Below, one piece after another: positions 23,618 through 35,388 of a stretch of DNA of 64,000 nucleotides. Within the stretch, counting starts at the first letter, position 1; every line of letters starts with the position of its first letter. The stretch is from Cryptomeria japonica (taxonomy: Eukaryota; Streptophyta; Pinopsida; Cupressales; Cupressaceae), in NCBI RefSeq assembly GCF_030272615.1, contig NC_081415.1:107698406-107762405 (forward strand), written 5' to 3'. The notes under the pieces are model-generated. The model was not told the DNA's origin. It searched no databases and saw only the letters and a list, made by a program, of their open reading frames with translations. Both the position numbers and the translations under genes were made by a program.

Positions 23618-26600
23618 CTTGGAATGTCAAGGAATGCCCTTGACAAATGGCGCTTGATCAAGCGTCAAATTGATGAGTCAAAAGGAGATATTTGGATTCT
23701 CTGAGAAATAAGGTGGAATCTAACTGATATCGATAAGTGAATGAGGTTGTGGAGGAAATGGTATAGAAAATTTATGGAATTTGAAGGTGCTACAGGAGGT
23801 ATTGGCATTATTTGGAATCCGCTGGTGGTCAAGGGAGAAGTTGTGGATGAGGGCAAGAACTAGCAACAATGTATGATAACTATACTAAGTTTCAATGACT
23901 TTTTTTATTTTCAATGTCTATGGGCCCACTGCAACCTAGAAAAAAAGGGAACTTTGAAATCTCATCACGAGCAAACTAGTTGGATGCGGTAGGGGAAAAA
24001 GTATAATTGTGGTGGATTTCAACGCCACCCTAAATGATCAAGAGAAGGAAAGTGGTATTCAGAGACCCAATATTTTCCAAAGAGATTTTCATAATTTTAT
24101 TAACCACAATCAACTTATGGATATTGTCCCCAAGAATGGTGTTTTTACTTGAACAAATAGGAGGGTGGGGTTTTCTAATATTGCAAAAAGATTAGATAGA
24201 TTTCTGTTGTACTAAGATTGGGCTACATAGAATCACTTGATAGAAGTCCTCATCCTTCCTTTTTCAAGCTCAGATCATTACCCTATTTAGTTGGATATAT
24301 CCTCATGCCATCTCGAAGGAGGGATCCCTTTCAAGTTCGAAAAAATGTGGAGCAGGGACCCCAACCTATAGAATTTGATCTTAGTTTGCTGGACTGAGAT
24401 TGAGGTGGGACATAACTCACACATGTATAAATTTTGCAAGAGGTTGAAATACATACTTCAAGAACATTTTCGCAAAGAAAAGAAGAGTGATTGAAGAACT
24501 TGGGAGAATCAATGAAATTATCATTTGTAATGGTATGAGCAATAAGGACTTCCTCAAAGAGAAAATGCTAAAAGATGAGCTCAATGAGATTTTGAAAAGG
24601 GAATAAATTCATTGGAGACAAAAATAAAGTGAGATGTGGCTCAAGGAAGGAGACAAAAATACCAAGTTTCTCCACAAATCCACAATTGCTAAAAGAAACA
24701 GGAGCATAATTTCACAAATAAAGAAAGAGGATGGTAGCATGGCTCAGAATATGGAGGAAGTCAGTAAATAAGTAGTGAGATATTTTGAATCCATTCTAAA
24801 TAGAGGTAATCAGGTGGATCAAGTGGCTAGGGTCAAGATCTTAGACTCGGTCCCAACGATAATATCTAAAGATCAAAATAAAGAGCTATACAAATGCATT
24901 GATGAGGAGGAACTTAGGAAAGAAACCTTAAAGCTTAACCTGGTCAAGGCCCATGGTCCTAATGGTTTTCTTGCAGCCTTTTTCCAATCCTATTGGGGCA
25001 TCATATGTAAATATCTTCATCGAGCGGTGGAAGAGTCAAGAAATAAGATGTCTATGTTGGGAGCTATCAATCGCACCTTTCTAGCTCTAATCCCAAAAAA
25101 GAGTTGCCCTCAAGAGATGGGGGATTTCAAACCTATTTCCCTTTGTAACACAGTATACAAGATTGTAACAAAGATCATTGCAAATAGGTTAAAATGGATT
25201 ATCAATCTCATTATTTCTCATGAGCAAAGTGGGTTCACCCCGGGTAGATCGATTGTTGAAGGTATCATGACGACCCATTAAACACTTCACTCCGCCAGAA
25301 AAACCATGGATGCCTGCATGATTCTAAAGTTGGATATTCTAAAATCATATGATCTAGTGGATATGGAATTCATTTTCAAGGTCTTGGATAAATTTGGATT
25401 TGGAGATTGTTGGATTAAGTGGATAAGGAGCTTCCTATCTACCCCAAAGTTCTTTGTGATAGTAAATGGGTCTACACATGGTTTTTTCTCCTCCACCCGA
25501 GGAATAAGAAAGGGAGACCCAATCTCCCCCTTTCTCTTCATCATTATGGTAGAGGCCTTGGGTAGATCTATTCACGATTTGTACCAAGATGGGAATTTAG
25601 TGGGGGTGAATGTGGCAAATGGAGTTGAGCATACTACTCACCTCCAATTTGGGGATGACACAATCCTCTTTGGGGCTTCGAGAAGGAGTGAGGAAAGAAT
25701 TATTAAATCTTTGCTGGATGAATATTGCAAAGAGTCATGGCAAAGCATTAACTAGAATAAATCAGAAGTCTTCTTCACCAATACACAACCAAGGCTACAA
25801 AGAGCCCTGTCTAGGATTCTAAACCTAAGGATTGCAAACTTCCTAGGAAGCGTTTTGCATACCCCTTGTTTACAAGGCTAAACAAGATTAGCTATTGGGA
25901 CATGTTGATTACAAAATGTAAGTTAAAGCTAGAAAATTGGAATGGAAAGTGGCTATCTTTGATTGGGAGACTCACTATGATCAAATCAATATTGGCTACG
26001 ATCTTTGTATTCTCGATGGCATATGTAAAAATCCCTACGACTATTGAAGATGACCTCATCCAGACCACGAGGAAATTTATGTGGAATAAAGTAGGTGAAC
26101 AAGATAAGTTTCCCTTGGTTGCCTGGCAGAAAAGCAGTCTACCCAAGGAATTGGGGGGTGCAAGCATTCGTCAACTATCTTTAATGAACTTGGCCATGGG
26201 TGCAAAGCTTGTATGGGCCATGTGCAATGGGGATGATAAAAAATGGGTCGGAATTCTCAAGCACAAATACCCAGATTCGGTTGAGCCAAAAAGAATTCTT
26301 ATAACATTGAACCCTCCCAGAGCCTCATTAATTTCGAATTACATATTGGAATGCAAGGATATTATCAGTAGTCATGTCACTTGGGAGATTAAAAACAGAC
26401 ATAATGCATCCTTTTGGAATGATTCATGGGGAGGAGGGGAGATATTGATCTTGTTTCCAAATTTAAATAAAATCAAGGAGGAGACATCTCGTTTATGGGG
26501 AATCAAGGGCAGTAATTTTGGAGAGATAGTCCAATAGAATGGAGTAATGAAATGGAGATGGAAGGCTCTTGACAATTTGGATGTGGATCAAGAGAAAAAG

Positions 26601-27740
26601 GATAGCTTAAATAATATTCTGAACACTCGTTACGATCATCCCATCTGGGAAGGAAGACATTATTCGATGGCATGGATCTAAAGATTTAAACTACAAGGTC
26701 ATCATGGGCTACAAGATCAAATAAGTTGCTAGAATTAAAAAAGCATGGTCGTCAAAACTATTATGGAACAAGTATTGTTTTTCGAAAGCCATGGTATTTT
26801 ATTGGATGGCACTGCAAAAGAGAATTATAACTAGCGTTGGGCTCATGAAGTTTGGAGTGTAGCTTCCCAATAGATGTGTTCTATTTGGGAAGAATTCAGA
26901 ATCTATAGATCACCTATTGATGTTATGTGAATTCTCGAACAAGTGTTGGTGGTATTTCATGCAAAAACTAAACCTTTATTGCCCATTCTTGGTAGGGATC
27001 GATGAATGGTTTTAAATATGGCCACAAAGGACCACAAAGGTAGTGTTTGGGGATCTATGACTGATTCTCCCATCCCTCTTGATTTGGGTAATATGGAAGG
27101 AGTGTAATCATCAATTTTTTTAGGATAAATCTATGGAGTATGGAGTCCTCTATGAAAAGATTGAATCCCAATTTATTGAACTAACTAATGAAGTTTCCAA
27201 AGGGAATACTTTGAAGAAGAAAACATATATAGGATGGGATTGTAGATTGAAACTCACCTTTCCAAACCTACCAGTACCCACTCTTCTAGTAACCTCTCGC
27301 CTATCTCCAGACCTTGCATTCAATGGAATGCTCTAGATCCTGGTTGGGTCAAGGTAAATTTTTATGGGGCTTCGTTGGGCAACCCGGGCCCTAGTACCAT
27401 TGGGTGTGTCATAAAGGATGAATTTGGAAATTCTTTCAAGGAAGTTTCCAATTACATTGGGCATACCACAAACAACATCGCAGAGGTTCGGGCTGCATTA
27501 CGTGGCCTCCAGGTGGGGGTCAATAGGGGGCCCAAAACATCTACTTGGAAGGCAACTCCTTAAACAAGGTCAATGCAATTAGAAAGAATGAAACTCCAAG
27601 ATGGATTCTCAATCAATGACTTAGATCAATCAAATCCCTGCTGGATGGATTGGATCATTTTTTCACTAGCCACGTGTATCTAGAAGGTAATGTGATGGTG
27701 GATAGTTTAGCAAAAGTGGTGAGGTTGTCTATAAATTCAT
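23614..27740 (+). pseudogene. LINE-B1 ORF2 (endonuclease-RT-RNase H)
   Basis: The endonuclease starts MTWNVK and holds VDFNATL. The reverse transcriptase spans about 24900-25760 with IPKKSCPQEMGDFKPISLCN, LKLDILKSYDLVD, RGIRKGDPISPFLF and FGDD (the usual motif is FADD). A maturation/thumb region continues to 26537. An RNase H remnant is at 27355-27563 (NPGPSTIGCVIKDE...NNIAEVRAALRGL). Its first catalytic Asp position reads Tyr (FYGAS), but the Glu is kept. Stops include 24150-24152 (TGA, from a Trp), 24604-24606 (TAA), 25279-25281 (TAA) and 25753-25755 (TAG, from a Trp). A frame change lies between 25755 and 25866. Dead copy. Confidence 0.85.
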
Positions 27741-29166
27741 GATTTAATGATACCCTAATCACATCATACTTTCAGTTGATGTTTGATTATTTTCCCTTAT
27801 GCCACATCTCCCTCACCTTTCTCGGATAGTGGGATCATTGATCTTCATTGATATGGGCATCTGGATAGATTTGATTTGATATTTTTGAGCAAGAAATAAA
27901 TATTAGATATTAACACCACTAGAATTGAGACGGCTTATGAGTTGGTTGGCACGAGAGATCATTAATGATAGAAGTGCTAGAACATCCCACTTCTCTTTGG
28001 CAATCATAAGAGTGTATGTATGGGTCTATTTATGGACCCTTCACTTCTATTTTTCTCATATTTCTTGGTGTAGTTAAGATAGCTTGGAGTGGTTGGGTTC
28101 AATGTGATAAGAGGGCTATGGATGGATAGGCCTATTATATTGGAGTCTACCAAGTGAAAGATGGCCTTTTTGGGGGAAATATCTGACAAGTGGCTCTTAG
28201 CAGTTATGGCCACTAAGCATCCTCTCATTTTGCATGTTGTGAAAATAATTTTGGGTGGGGATTTTCTTAGAGTTTATAACCATTCACAGGTAAACTAAAA
28301 CATCTTGACTGTGTTTGTCGCCATGCTGGTTTATATGGGGGTGAGCAAACAGCGAGTCAAGAAAATGACTCAAATGATATATTAGGCACTACTTCCTTGG
28401 TGAGATTGATACAATCCCGAATAATACTGATGTCAATTTGCGCACCCTGTTGCCACAAAACTACTATATGTCTTTGGAAGCGGGAGTGAACGTCAAGAAG
28501 TTTGTGGTGGTACAAGCCCTAGATCAAGGGAGCTTGGTTGCTAAATGGGATGGGAAGGACCATAATATTTCTTTCTTGCTAAAGGCAATTGGCATTCTAC
28601 CTGGTCTTAGCAAGGCATGGATGAGGCAGTTGAGAGCGGTCTTGATTCAAAAAGATAAAGAGCGTGAGCAGAGCTTGTAGGAGGAGGAGGGTAGTGAACC
28701 AGAGGCTATTGCTCCTGAGGAGGTGGATGTGGGCTCTACTTGAGCCTTAAGTTTCTAGTTTATTTCTTCTATTTTTTTTCTAGTATTACTATCAGGAAGT
28801 AGCCTAGAATTTTGTAACCTTTGCATGATACTATATAGGATGGTAAGATTTTCTATAGATAGCAATACTGCTCTCTATGATAGTTTTTGGTTTTCTTGGT
28901 TGTAATACATGGGCACTTGTCCATTATTTATTTATTTATATTGCATATAAGGAACAAAACGAAGTTACAAAAAGAGTTACCAGATTGTCTACTTGGACCA
29001 TCGGCCTAGATTTACAAAACTGTATCACTTGTCCATTTTGGTTAAATAGGTATGCTCAATAGTAGGAAAGCTAGACTTAGTTCAAAAACATATATATGTA
29101 AAAATCCTTTATGTTAATATAATGGGTGCTACCCCTCTGTAGCTATTTACCTATCAAAAATATAAT
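27741..29166 (+). other. 3' region of LINE-B1
   Basis: It contains an 80-codon frame (28438-28680) with no start-site support and no recognised domain. The frame is followed by an acidic tail after one stop, and may be a third coding piece or read-through debris. The end, GGGTGCTACCCCTCTGTAGC then TATTTACCTATCAAAAA, has the look of plant LINE 3' termini. No other feature seen. Confidence 0.5.
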
Positions 29167-29178
29167 TGATATTTAATA
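29167..29178. repeat. right target-site duplication of the ancestral LINE-B insertion
   Basis: TGATATTTAATA immediately follows the LINE-B1 3' end and equals the 12 bases before the LINE-B2 5' end at 58529-58540. Confidence 0.75.
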
Positions 29179-31633
29179 ATCTTTATATATTAATTTTTCG
29201 CAAGCTTTAAACCTGCTTTAACCAATCTAGTTTTCTTATGTTTTTTCAAAAACAAGAGCATTTAAATATTTTCACAACGCATTAAATACAATGAGATTCT
29301 TGCTACTAAAATCTCATTAAAAATCATAAATAAATGTGTAATATTTTTTGTGTGGTCTTTAGTTTTGAATGTACCTCTATAGTAGAATTTTTTTAGATAT
29401 TAAAAAATTAATTTATATATTAATAAAAAAAAGTTAAGAAATTTCTTTTACAATTATAAAAATTCTTATTATAGATTAATAAATAATATCCATAATTATA
29501 TATTATATAGAAAAAAAGTTTGTTCATATTAATCTATATCAATTAAGCAATGCTTATAATTATTCTTATCTCAATATAAATTTATTCTTAAATGCATCCT
29601 AAATGGTAAGATATATATTATAGACATCTCAATTGATATTTTAGGCATCTTTTACACTATTTAAGATACCTTTCTAGTATTATTTTATAATTATAATTTT
29701 CAAATAATATTTAGTATGTTTTCATTTTCTTTTCAAAATACCATTACAAAGTAACAAATCTTTTACTTTTTAAGTAATTTATAAATAGCTCTTGATTGGT
29801 TAGGTTACCATTATGCTCAACTAATTTAATGTTATTAAATTTTGATAACATAACAAGTTTAAAATAATAATATATATAATTTTTTCATTTAATTCATAAA
29901 AGAATGATATATTATGTTTAAGATTGAAGATCATTTCATTGAATAAATATTAATGTAATATAATAGAAAACAAGTGCCACATAGTGGTGAGTACTTGCCT
30001 CTTGATTTGTAGTTGAAATAGTAATTTGTTATAGTTATTGAATTTTTTTATTAATTATATAACTAATATAGTGTTGGACTATGATAAATTACAATTTTTT
30101 TTGGTAGATAACCTTCTTGCTATGGGAGGATCAAATATTTGGTTTTGGTTGTTCAATGTCATTTTGTTAGGGAGTAGGTATATATTAATGATTATTTTAC
30201 AAATCGTAGAAGTCCTATAGCATTTATATGGTGCAAGCATCCAATAGTTTTACTATTAGATGCATGACTTGTATTTTTTATGTCTATTTGTAAACTCTAT
30301 CATAGTACATGCAAAGTTTGAGCCACTTTAGATCATTGTTGTGTGACATGAGGGCTTCTCTTAGTGCAACATTAATGTGGCTATAATTATAAAATATTTG
30401 GTGAATAGCACATTAACAATATATTTTAATTGTGCTATATGGAGGTTGTACACTATAGTGTATAAATGAAGACTTTATGATCTTTGGTGTCCAAATGTCG
30501 TATACTAATTAACATTTCAGCAAATGCAACAACAAAGTGACTTATATTTGTCATAAGTCTGCTGCAGAGATATGATACCAAGTAATGGTAGGAGGGACAA
30601 TCAAACTAAAGCATTTGATCCTCATCCTCTTAGACAAATTGTGAAGTAAGGGAACCTTGATTATAGGATCATTGGTTCAATGGGTGAAAAGCCTTGAACG
30701 AGAGCACAAAATACCCTATTTCATTTGTTGTTTAGGTCTACAGTAAAAATACTCTTACAAGCTTGGTCAAGAGAAATGAGGAAGTTAAAGATTATGTTAC
30801 ATCTAACCCTTGGTTTCTACAGTGTACCGGGTTAATCCTTAGGAAATTGAAAGTTAGATATAATGAAAAGATTGAGAACATTCATGTGATCAATATAACA
30901 TGGGTATGAAAAATAACTACTTACTTATAATTGAAATAATAAGACAAGCTAATTATAATGTAAATGGAAAGTGGACGAGAAAAGGATAAACAAGATATGA
31001 ATAGGGAAGGAAGTTAGACATTAGAACAAGATAATTGAGGGAGTTTTAAAAATCTACTACTAATCTATTTTGGATTTTATTATCATAGATAGTAGACGTA
31101 TAAATATAAGAGGTTATAATAGTTATAACACTTGAGATATGTGAAGGGAAAAGTGTTTACAAAGATAATACTAGTATGAAGATACTAATCAAAAGGAAGT
31201 ATAGATAGGTTGGGATGAAGGAGAAATTAAATGTTTTAATGAGGCAATGTTATGGGCTGTTTAGAAAGATTGTTTAATATCATATTAAATTTAATAAATT
31301 ATCATGTTTAAATTAAATAAGAAATACAAATTATAAATAATAATTATTTATTTTTATGTAATTAAATAATGAAAAGCTATAGATAAAAAAATATTAATAC
31401 TATTAAATTTATTTTAAAATATTGATTTTTTTAAAAATAAATTGTTAGAAAAGTCCATAATATTTATCCTTCTTCTATTTGTTTACTTTCATATTAAATT
31501 TAGTAAATTATTATGTTTAAATTAAATAAAAGATTAAATTAATATGGATATTTTATTTTTTTTGCCAAAAAATATTCTTGAAATTTAGTTTATTTTGATT
31601 ATAAATTAAAGAACATTTTAAATATAATACATA

Positions 31634-31674
<41 letters not shown>

Positions 31675-32314
31675 AATCTTGTTCATAGGTTAACTTAAAA
31701 AAATACCTATTACAACAAATAATGAAGTTAAAATTTAAGCACTTATTTTAGATTCACAAGATTGTCCGTTTATAAGTTTTTTAGAAACTCAAATTAAAGA
31801 AGGAAGGTAAATAATATAAGAGGCAAAATGATATTAGCCAATCCTTTGCAACAAAAATAATTTTTTTAAATTATAATGTTAATGTGTATCTATACTATAA
31901 AATAAATTAAAAAATTTTAAAGAAAGAAAAATAATTGCTTTTCATTGGTCTAAATAATTTTTTTTAATAACCATATAAGTATAACAAATGAATTTTCATT
32001 ACAATAGTATTGCCTAACCGCAAGTACTAACAAGTGCCACATAGTGGATAAATTTTTTTTAAGAAAATAAAATAAAATAATTTTTAAGTGAGTAAAATAA
32101 CTATGAATTTTTGTAACAAGTTAACAAATATTATGCTGCTTTCGATAAATCTATTATTGTGCATTCGAGAACCCTGTATATAACAAGGAAAAAAGTATTA
32201 GCCAATTGGTCAAAATAATTTTTTTTAATAACTATTTAAGCATAACAAAAAAAATTCATTACAAGAGTATTGAATGAAACTAAAATGGTTGTATACTTCA
32301 TTTTATACATAGTA

Positions 32315-32349
<35 letters not shown>

Positions 32350-32376
32350 GAATTGAAATTAATAAAATGTCTGGAT
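29179..32376. other. AT-rich intergenic DNA with old repeats
   Basis: No gene recognised. Short repeats recur: AACAAGTGCCACATAGTGG at about 29970 and 32028, and a related module with TTCATTACAATAGTATTG near 31990, 32255 and 41870. The stretch at 29470-29590 resembles 52705-52805, the right flank of element C. TA runs lie near 31640-31672 and 32322-32350. Confidence 0.55.
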
Positions 32377-32570
32377 AAACTCTCTAATAGATCCCTTCCC
32401 AGCCAGTAACCATTTGTTTAGTTTCACAACTATATCCTATTTACTCGGTGCGTCCATCCCTTTGGTAGATTTTAAACTCTCTAATAGATCCCTTCCCAAC
32501 CAGTAACCATTTGTTTAGTTTCACAACTATATCCTATTTACTCGGCGCGTCCATCCCTTTGGTAGATTTG
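32377..32570. repeat. tandem duplication, 2 x 97 bp, over the end of the F-box gene
   Basis: Units 32377-32473 and 32474-32570 differ at only a few positions (for example CCCAGCC versus CCCAACC, GGTGCG versus GGCGCG). The second unit contains the last 14 or so codons and stop of the minus-strand F-box gene. The first is an extra copy in its 3' flank. Confidence 0.95.
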
Positions 32571-33959
32571 CAGACAAAAGTAATGACGGAGAAATATTAA
32601 AGGGTACAAAGATCGCCTTCCTTGGAACAGTATCAACCAGATCTTCACCTGTATAGCCTGCTAACACACTCCATTCCATAGACATCAAGTCAAGGGTCAA
32701 CACATTCTTGCTGCCTTTAATCATAAGCCAAATTTTATCTGATGAAACAGCAACCATAAAATCTGTTCCATGGGATGACATGATCGTGTCTTGTAACAAA
32801 TCTTGGGGAGTAATAGAAAGAAGAGACCAACTCTCATTATTCTCCAACACCCATATCCCCACCAAAAAGTGCTTGATGAAAGGGATACCACCCCATATGG
32901 CCCCTTCTTCTCCGGCCTCCTTCGCTAACCTCCCCACCAAAAGCAGCTTCCCATTGCACGACACTAAGGCAGGCAGGGACGGTTCCCAATTGTTACTAAA
33001 ATCAAGATTGTCAATTTTTGGAGGCAACCCTCCTTCGATCTCCTTAAACTGAAACTCTCTGCGCGCAAAGTCATAACAACCCAAGTGACAGCCAAAGTTA
33101 CTCGTAAAGTAGGCCATACCATTGTGTAGTGTGCTCCTCCATGAATGTGTGCTTTTCTGACCAGCCAAAAAATGGTTACTGATAGGTATATCCTTCCATT
33201 TATCTGTAGTGGAATCATAGAGCAGAGCTATATCGTAGAAGTTGAAAGTAAAAATTTGAAAGTGATTGGCTTCGACCATCAGTTCCACGGCCCCTCGGTG
33301 CGTCCATTTCTCAGCACGAGGCAAGAATCTGCGCTGTTTAGTTAAAACGTTATATATGACAGACTCACCAGACAAATGATGAAAGAGGAAAAGCCCTCCC
33401 GCTGCAGCACAGAGATGAAACGCGCAGCCCTTGTCCCGGTTCCATGTAATTTTATTCCACAGTAAACGGATTTGAAACCACCTGTTTGATAGGTCTGCTG
33501 GGTCAGAAAATTGTCTCCCTCGTTATTCACATTGAAATTGGTGGCCGATATTGCCGTATTCCAAGCTTTACAAATGCTTTTGGCTTTCATCAATGAGGGC
33601 ATGGGAAGTCTTCGCAAAATCTCCTCCGTTGCGTCATGATCCAGATCGGGATTATTATTATTATCTTCCTCAATTGTATCCCATTCCTGAGGAGATTTAA
33701 TTTCATTATTATCGCCTCGTTGAGTAATTGCACCATATCTATCTTGGTAGACCTTTTGTAATTCTGAAAATGGAAGATTTGTGCAGGACTTACAAATCAT
33801 ATTGCGCCAGAGACGGCTGGATTTCCCGATTTGAAGTCCGCATTTCAAGTCCTCATCCATGTGAGCATCTAGGTCCGCATATCCGTCCACATATCTGTGA
33901 TTATATGATCGTCCGCATTCCAAGTCCGCGTCTCTGAAATTATCTGTAATCGTCCGCAT
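32527..33959 (-). pseudogene. F-box protein gene with one single-base frameshift
   Basis: Minus strand, no intron seen. The ATG at 33959 gives MRTITDNFRD. An F-box lies at about residues 107-140 (ATEEILRRLPMPSLMKAKSI, then CKAW). The C-terminal half carries the kelch/beta-propeller-like features of plant F-box proteins (ESVIYNVLTKQRRFLP; WKDIPISNHF). F-box proteins bind SKP1 and recruit substrates to SCF ubiquitin ligases. The two halves are in different frames. One missing base at 33480/33481, after CAGG, would restore a continuous product of about 477 residues (WFQIRLLWNKITWNRDKGC bridges the halves). Either a young pseudogene or a sequencing error. The rest of the frame is clean, with a TATA box upstream. 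Confidence 0.75.
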
Positions 33960-34043
33960 GACTGCACTATCCACCGTTTTTTTTTCTCCTCCTTTTTAAG
34001 ATAACAGGTACTTGTTTTTGGAAAGATACTAATATTCTATGTA

Positions 34044-34051
34044 CATTTATA
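34044..34051 (-). promoter_or_regulatory. candidate TATA box of the F-box gene
   Basis: TATAAATG on the minus strand, about 85 bases before the ATG at 33959. Reasonable for a plant promoter with a short leader. Confidence 0.45.
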
Positions 34052-34111
34052 AGTAACTTTTTATTATTGAGTACTACTTTTCCAAGAGCCGACCTTCATT
34101 ATCAATAATAA

Positions 34112-35035
34112 TTAAGCCGATAGGCTTTTTGTATGGGGTTTTTCTGACCGGAAAACAGTCAGTATCTCCGAAAAAACTTTGCAGTCACATTTTCCGAAAG
34201 CAAAAATCTTGAAACTGGCTGGTGACGTGTACTTCTCGAAACCAGCATTTGCAAGGACTCCCGAAATTTATTAAGCCGATAGGCTTTTTGGCAAAAGAAA
34301 TTTCTGACAATATACAGAGCGGTGTACAGGACCTGCAGAAGGCCTGCCATTGGCAGCTTCTTTAGCCTTTTCCACCTCTACAACTTACGACTGCATTATT
34401 TCTTACCTAACTGCAAATGAATGCAAATCGATTCTTCAGTTGCAGTGAATACTATCTCTGCAAAAAATATACTAATGAATTAAACGAGTTATGGTCTGAA
34501 CAAACAATCATTTAATAGGATACAGAAACGCAGAGGCATTTATTGAAAAGCAGATATGCAGCGTACCAATTTTTTCCGTAGATTTGTTCGGTTGATATTA
34601 AAATTTCGTGTGAATCGGAGAAAGCCCTAAGATTGTTCAACCACATCTTCTTTCGCTGACTTTTGGTGGATCTGAAATTTTCTTTGAAATTTAATTTTCA
34701 ATTTTTTTAGAGGTTTTTTATATTTGAACCATTTTAGTCGGCCACTTTAGCTGCTGTATTTAAAAGGCTAAATGTGGGCCCCATGGTTTTTAAGTCTTCA
34801 TACACTTTTTGTTTTCATTCCGAATTTTTAAGCCGATAGGCTTTTTGTATGGGGTTTTCCTGACCGGAAAAGTGTCAGTATCTCGTAAAAAACTTTGCAG
34901 TCACATTTTCTGAAAGCAAAAATCTCGAAAACATGTACTTCTCGAAACTAGCATTTGCAAGGACTCCCGAAATTTATTAAGCCGATAGGCTTTTTGTATG
35001 GGCTTTTTGGTAAAAGAAATTTGTGACCATGTTTT
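34112..35035. repeat. pair of 200-bp direct repeats upstream of the F-box gene
   Basis: 34112-34310 and 34828-35035 are similar along their length. Each starts and ends with the near-palindrome AAGCCGATAGGCTT, giving four copies at 34114, 34273, 34830 and 34979. Shared text includes AACTTTGCAGTCACATTTTC and GCATTTGCAAGGACTCCCGA. They lie 150-1080 bases upstream of the F-box ATG on its promoter side. The function is unknown. They could equally be a decayed mobile repeat. Confidence 0.85.
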
Positions 35036-35210
35036 CCAACTGCAAGATTTCTAGGTTGGAAACTTTCGACTGTCAGTAATTAAGACTGCACTTGCGAATT
35101 TATGTCGTGTCAACTTGTCAAAGTGTGTGATTTATTGTTTTGAAAATAGTGGAAAACAACCTGTAAAAGTACGAACATTTCTTGTTGATTAAGGCTTAAG
35201 AAGGTTTCGC

Positions 35211-35388
35211 ATGGAAATCGGTGACTTTGTGGTTCTTGCAGAGTTTAACACTTCTCCGACGAATGCACATCAAATACTGGAAAAAATTACCGCTGATTGG
35301 CATGTTTCGTAATCACACGATCACTATATTTTCCATGCCAAAATGACTGATGGATTAACTCTCGTGTATGGCAGTCAATACTGTTAGA
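35211..35388 (+). pseudogene. first-exon remnant of a longin-domain R-SNARE (VAMP7/VAMP714-like)
   Basis: From the ATG at 35211 the translation gives FVVLAEFNTSP, then HQILEKI, DHYIFHAKMTDGLTL and, one frame over, CMAVNTVR. The order and spacing match the N-terminal longin domain of plant VAMP71-type SNAREs (VVLAEF...ILEKL...YIFH...DGLTFLCMA). An in-frame TAA at 35310-35312 and a one-base shift near 35363 break it. It ends at a good donor, A|GTAAGT (GT at 35389). The rest of the gene was not found downstream. Family recognition is from memory of the domain and should be confirmed. Confidence 0.5.

Larger units (their letters stand above)
18115..26220. repeat. segmental duplication, copy 1 (gypsy A2 + LINE-B1)
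   Basis: From ACTAGGG at 18115 to GGCCA at 26220 the sequence is colinear with 54290-63285. Both ends fall inside element coding sequence, not at element termini. Known differences are the 1004-bp deletion here and a gag deletion of about 210 bp in the other copy. Confidence 0.85.
21694..29166 (+). mobile_element. L1-type LINE retrotransposon LINE-B1, 5' end deleted
   Basis: It begins inside ORF1 codon 2 because of the junction deletion, and runs through ORF1, ORF2 and a 3' region ending ...CTATTTACCTATCAAAAATATAAT. The following 12 bases TGATATTTAATA (29167-29178) match the 12 bases before LINE-B2 (58529-58540). This fixes the 3' end and identifies both copies as one ancestral insertion. 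Many stops. Confidence 0.88.

Noticed and set aside
23191-23661. 156-codon minus-strand ORF over the end of LINE-B1 ORF1
   Set aside because: Antisense to the acidic/basic C-terminal part of ORF1, which is conserved in LINE-B2 on the plus strand.
34440-34490. TCTCTGCAAAAAATATACTA as a possible Helitron 5' end
   Set aside because: TC followed by an AT-rich run is too common in this DNA. Nothing links it to the 3' end at 40598.
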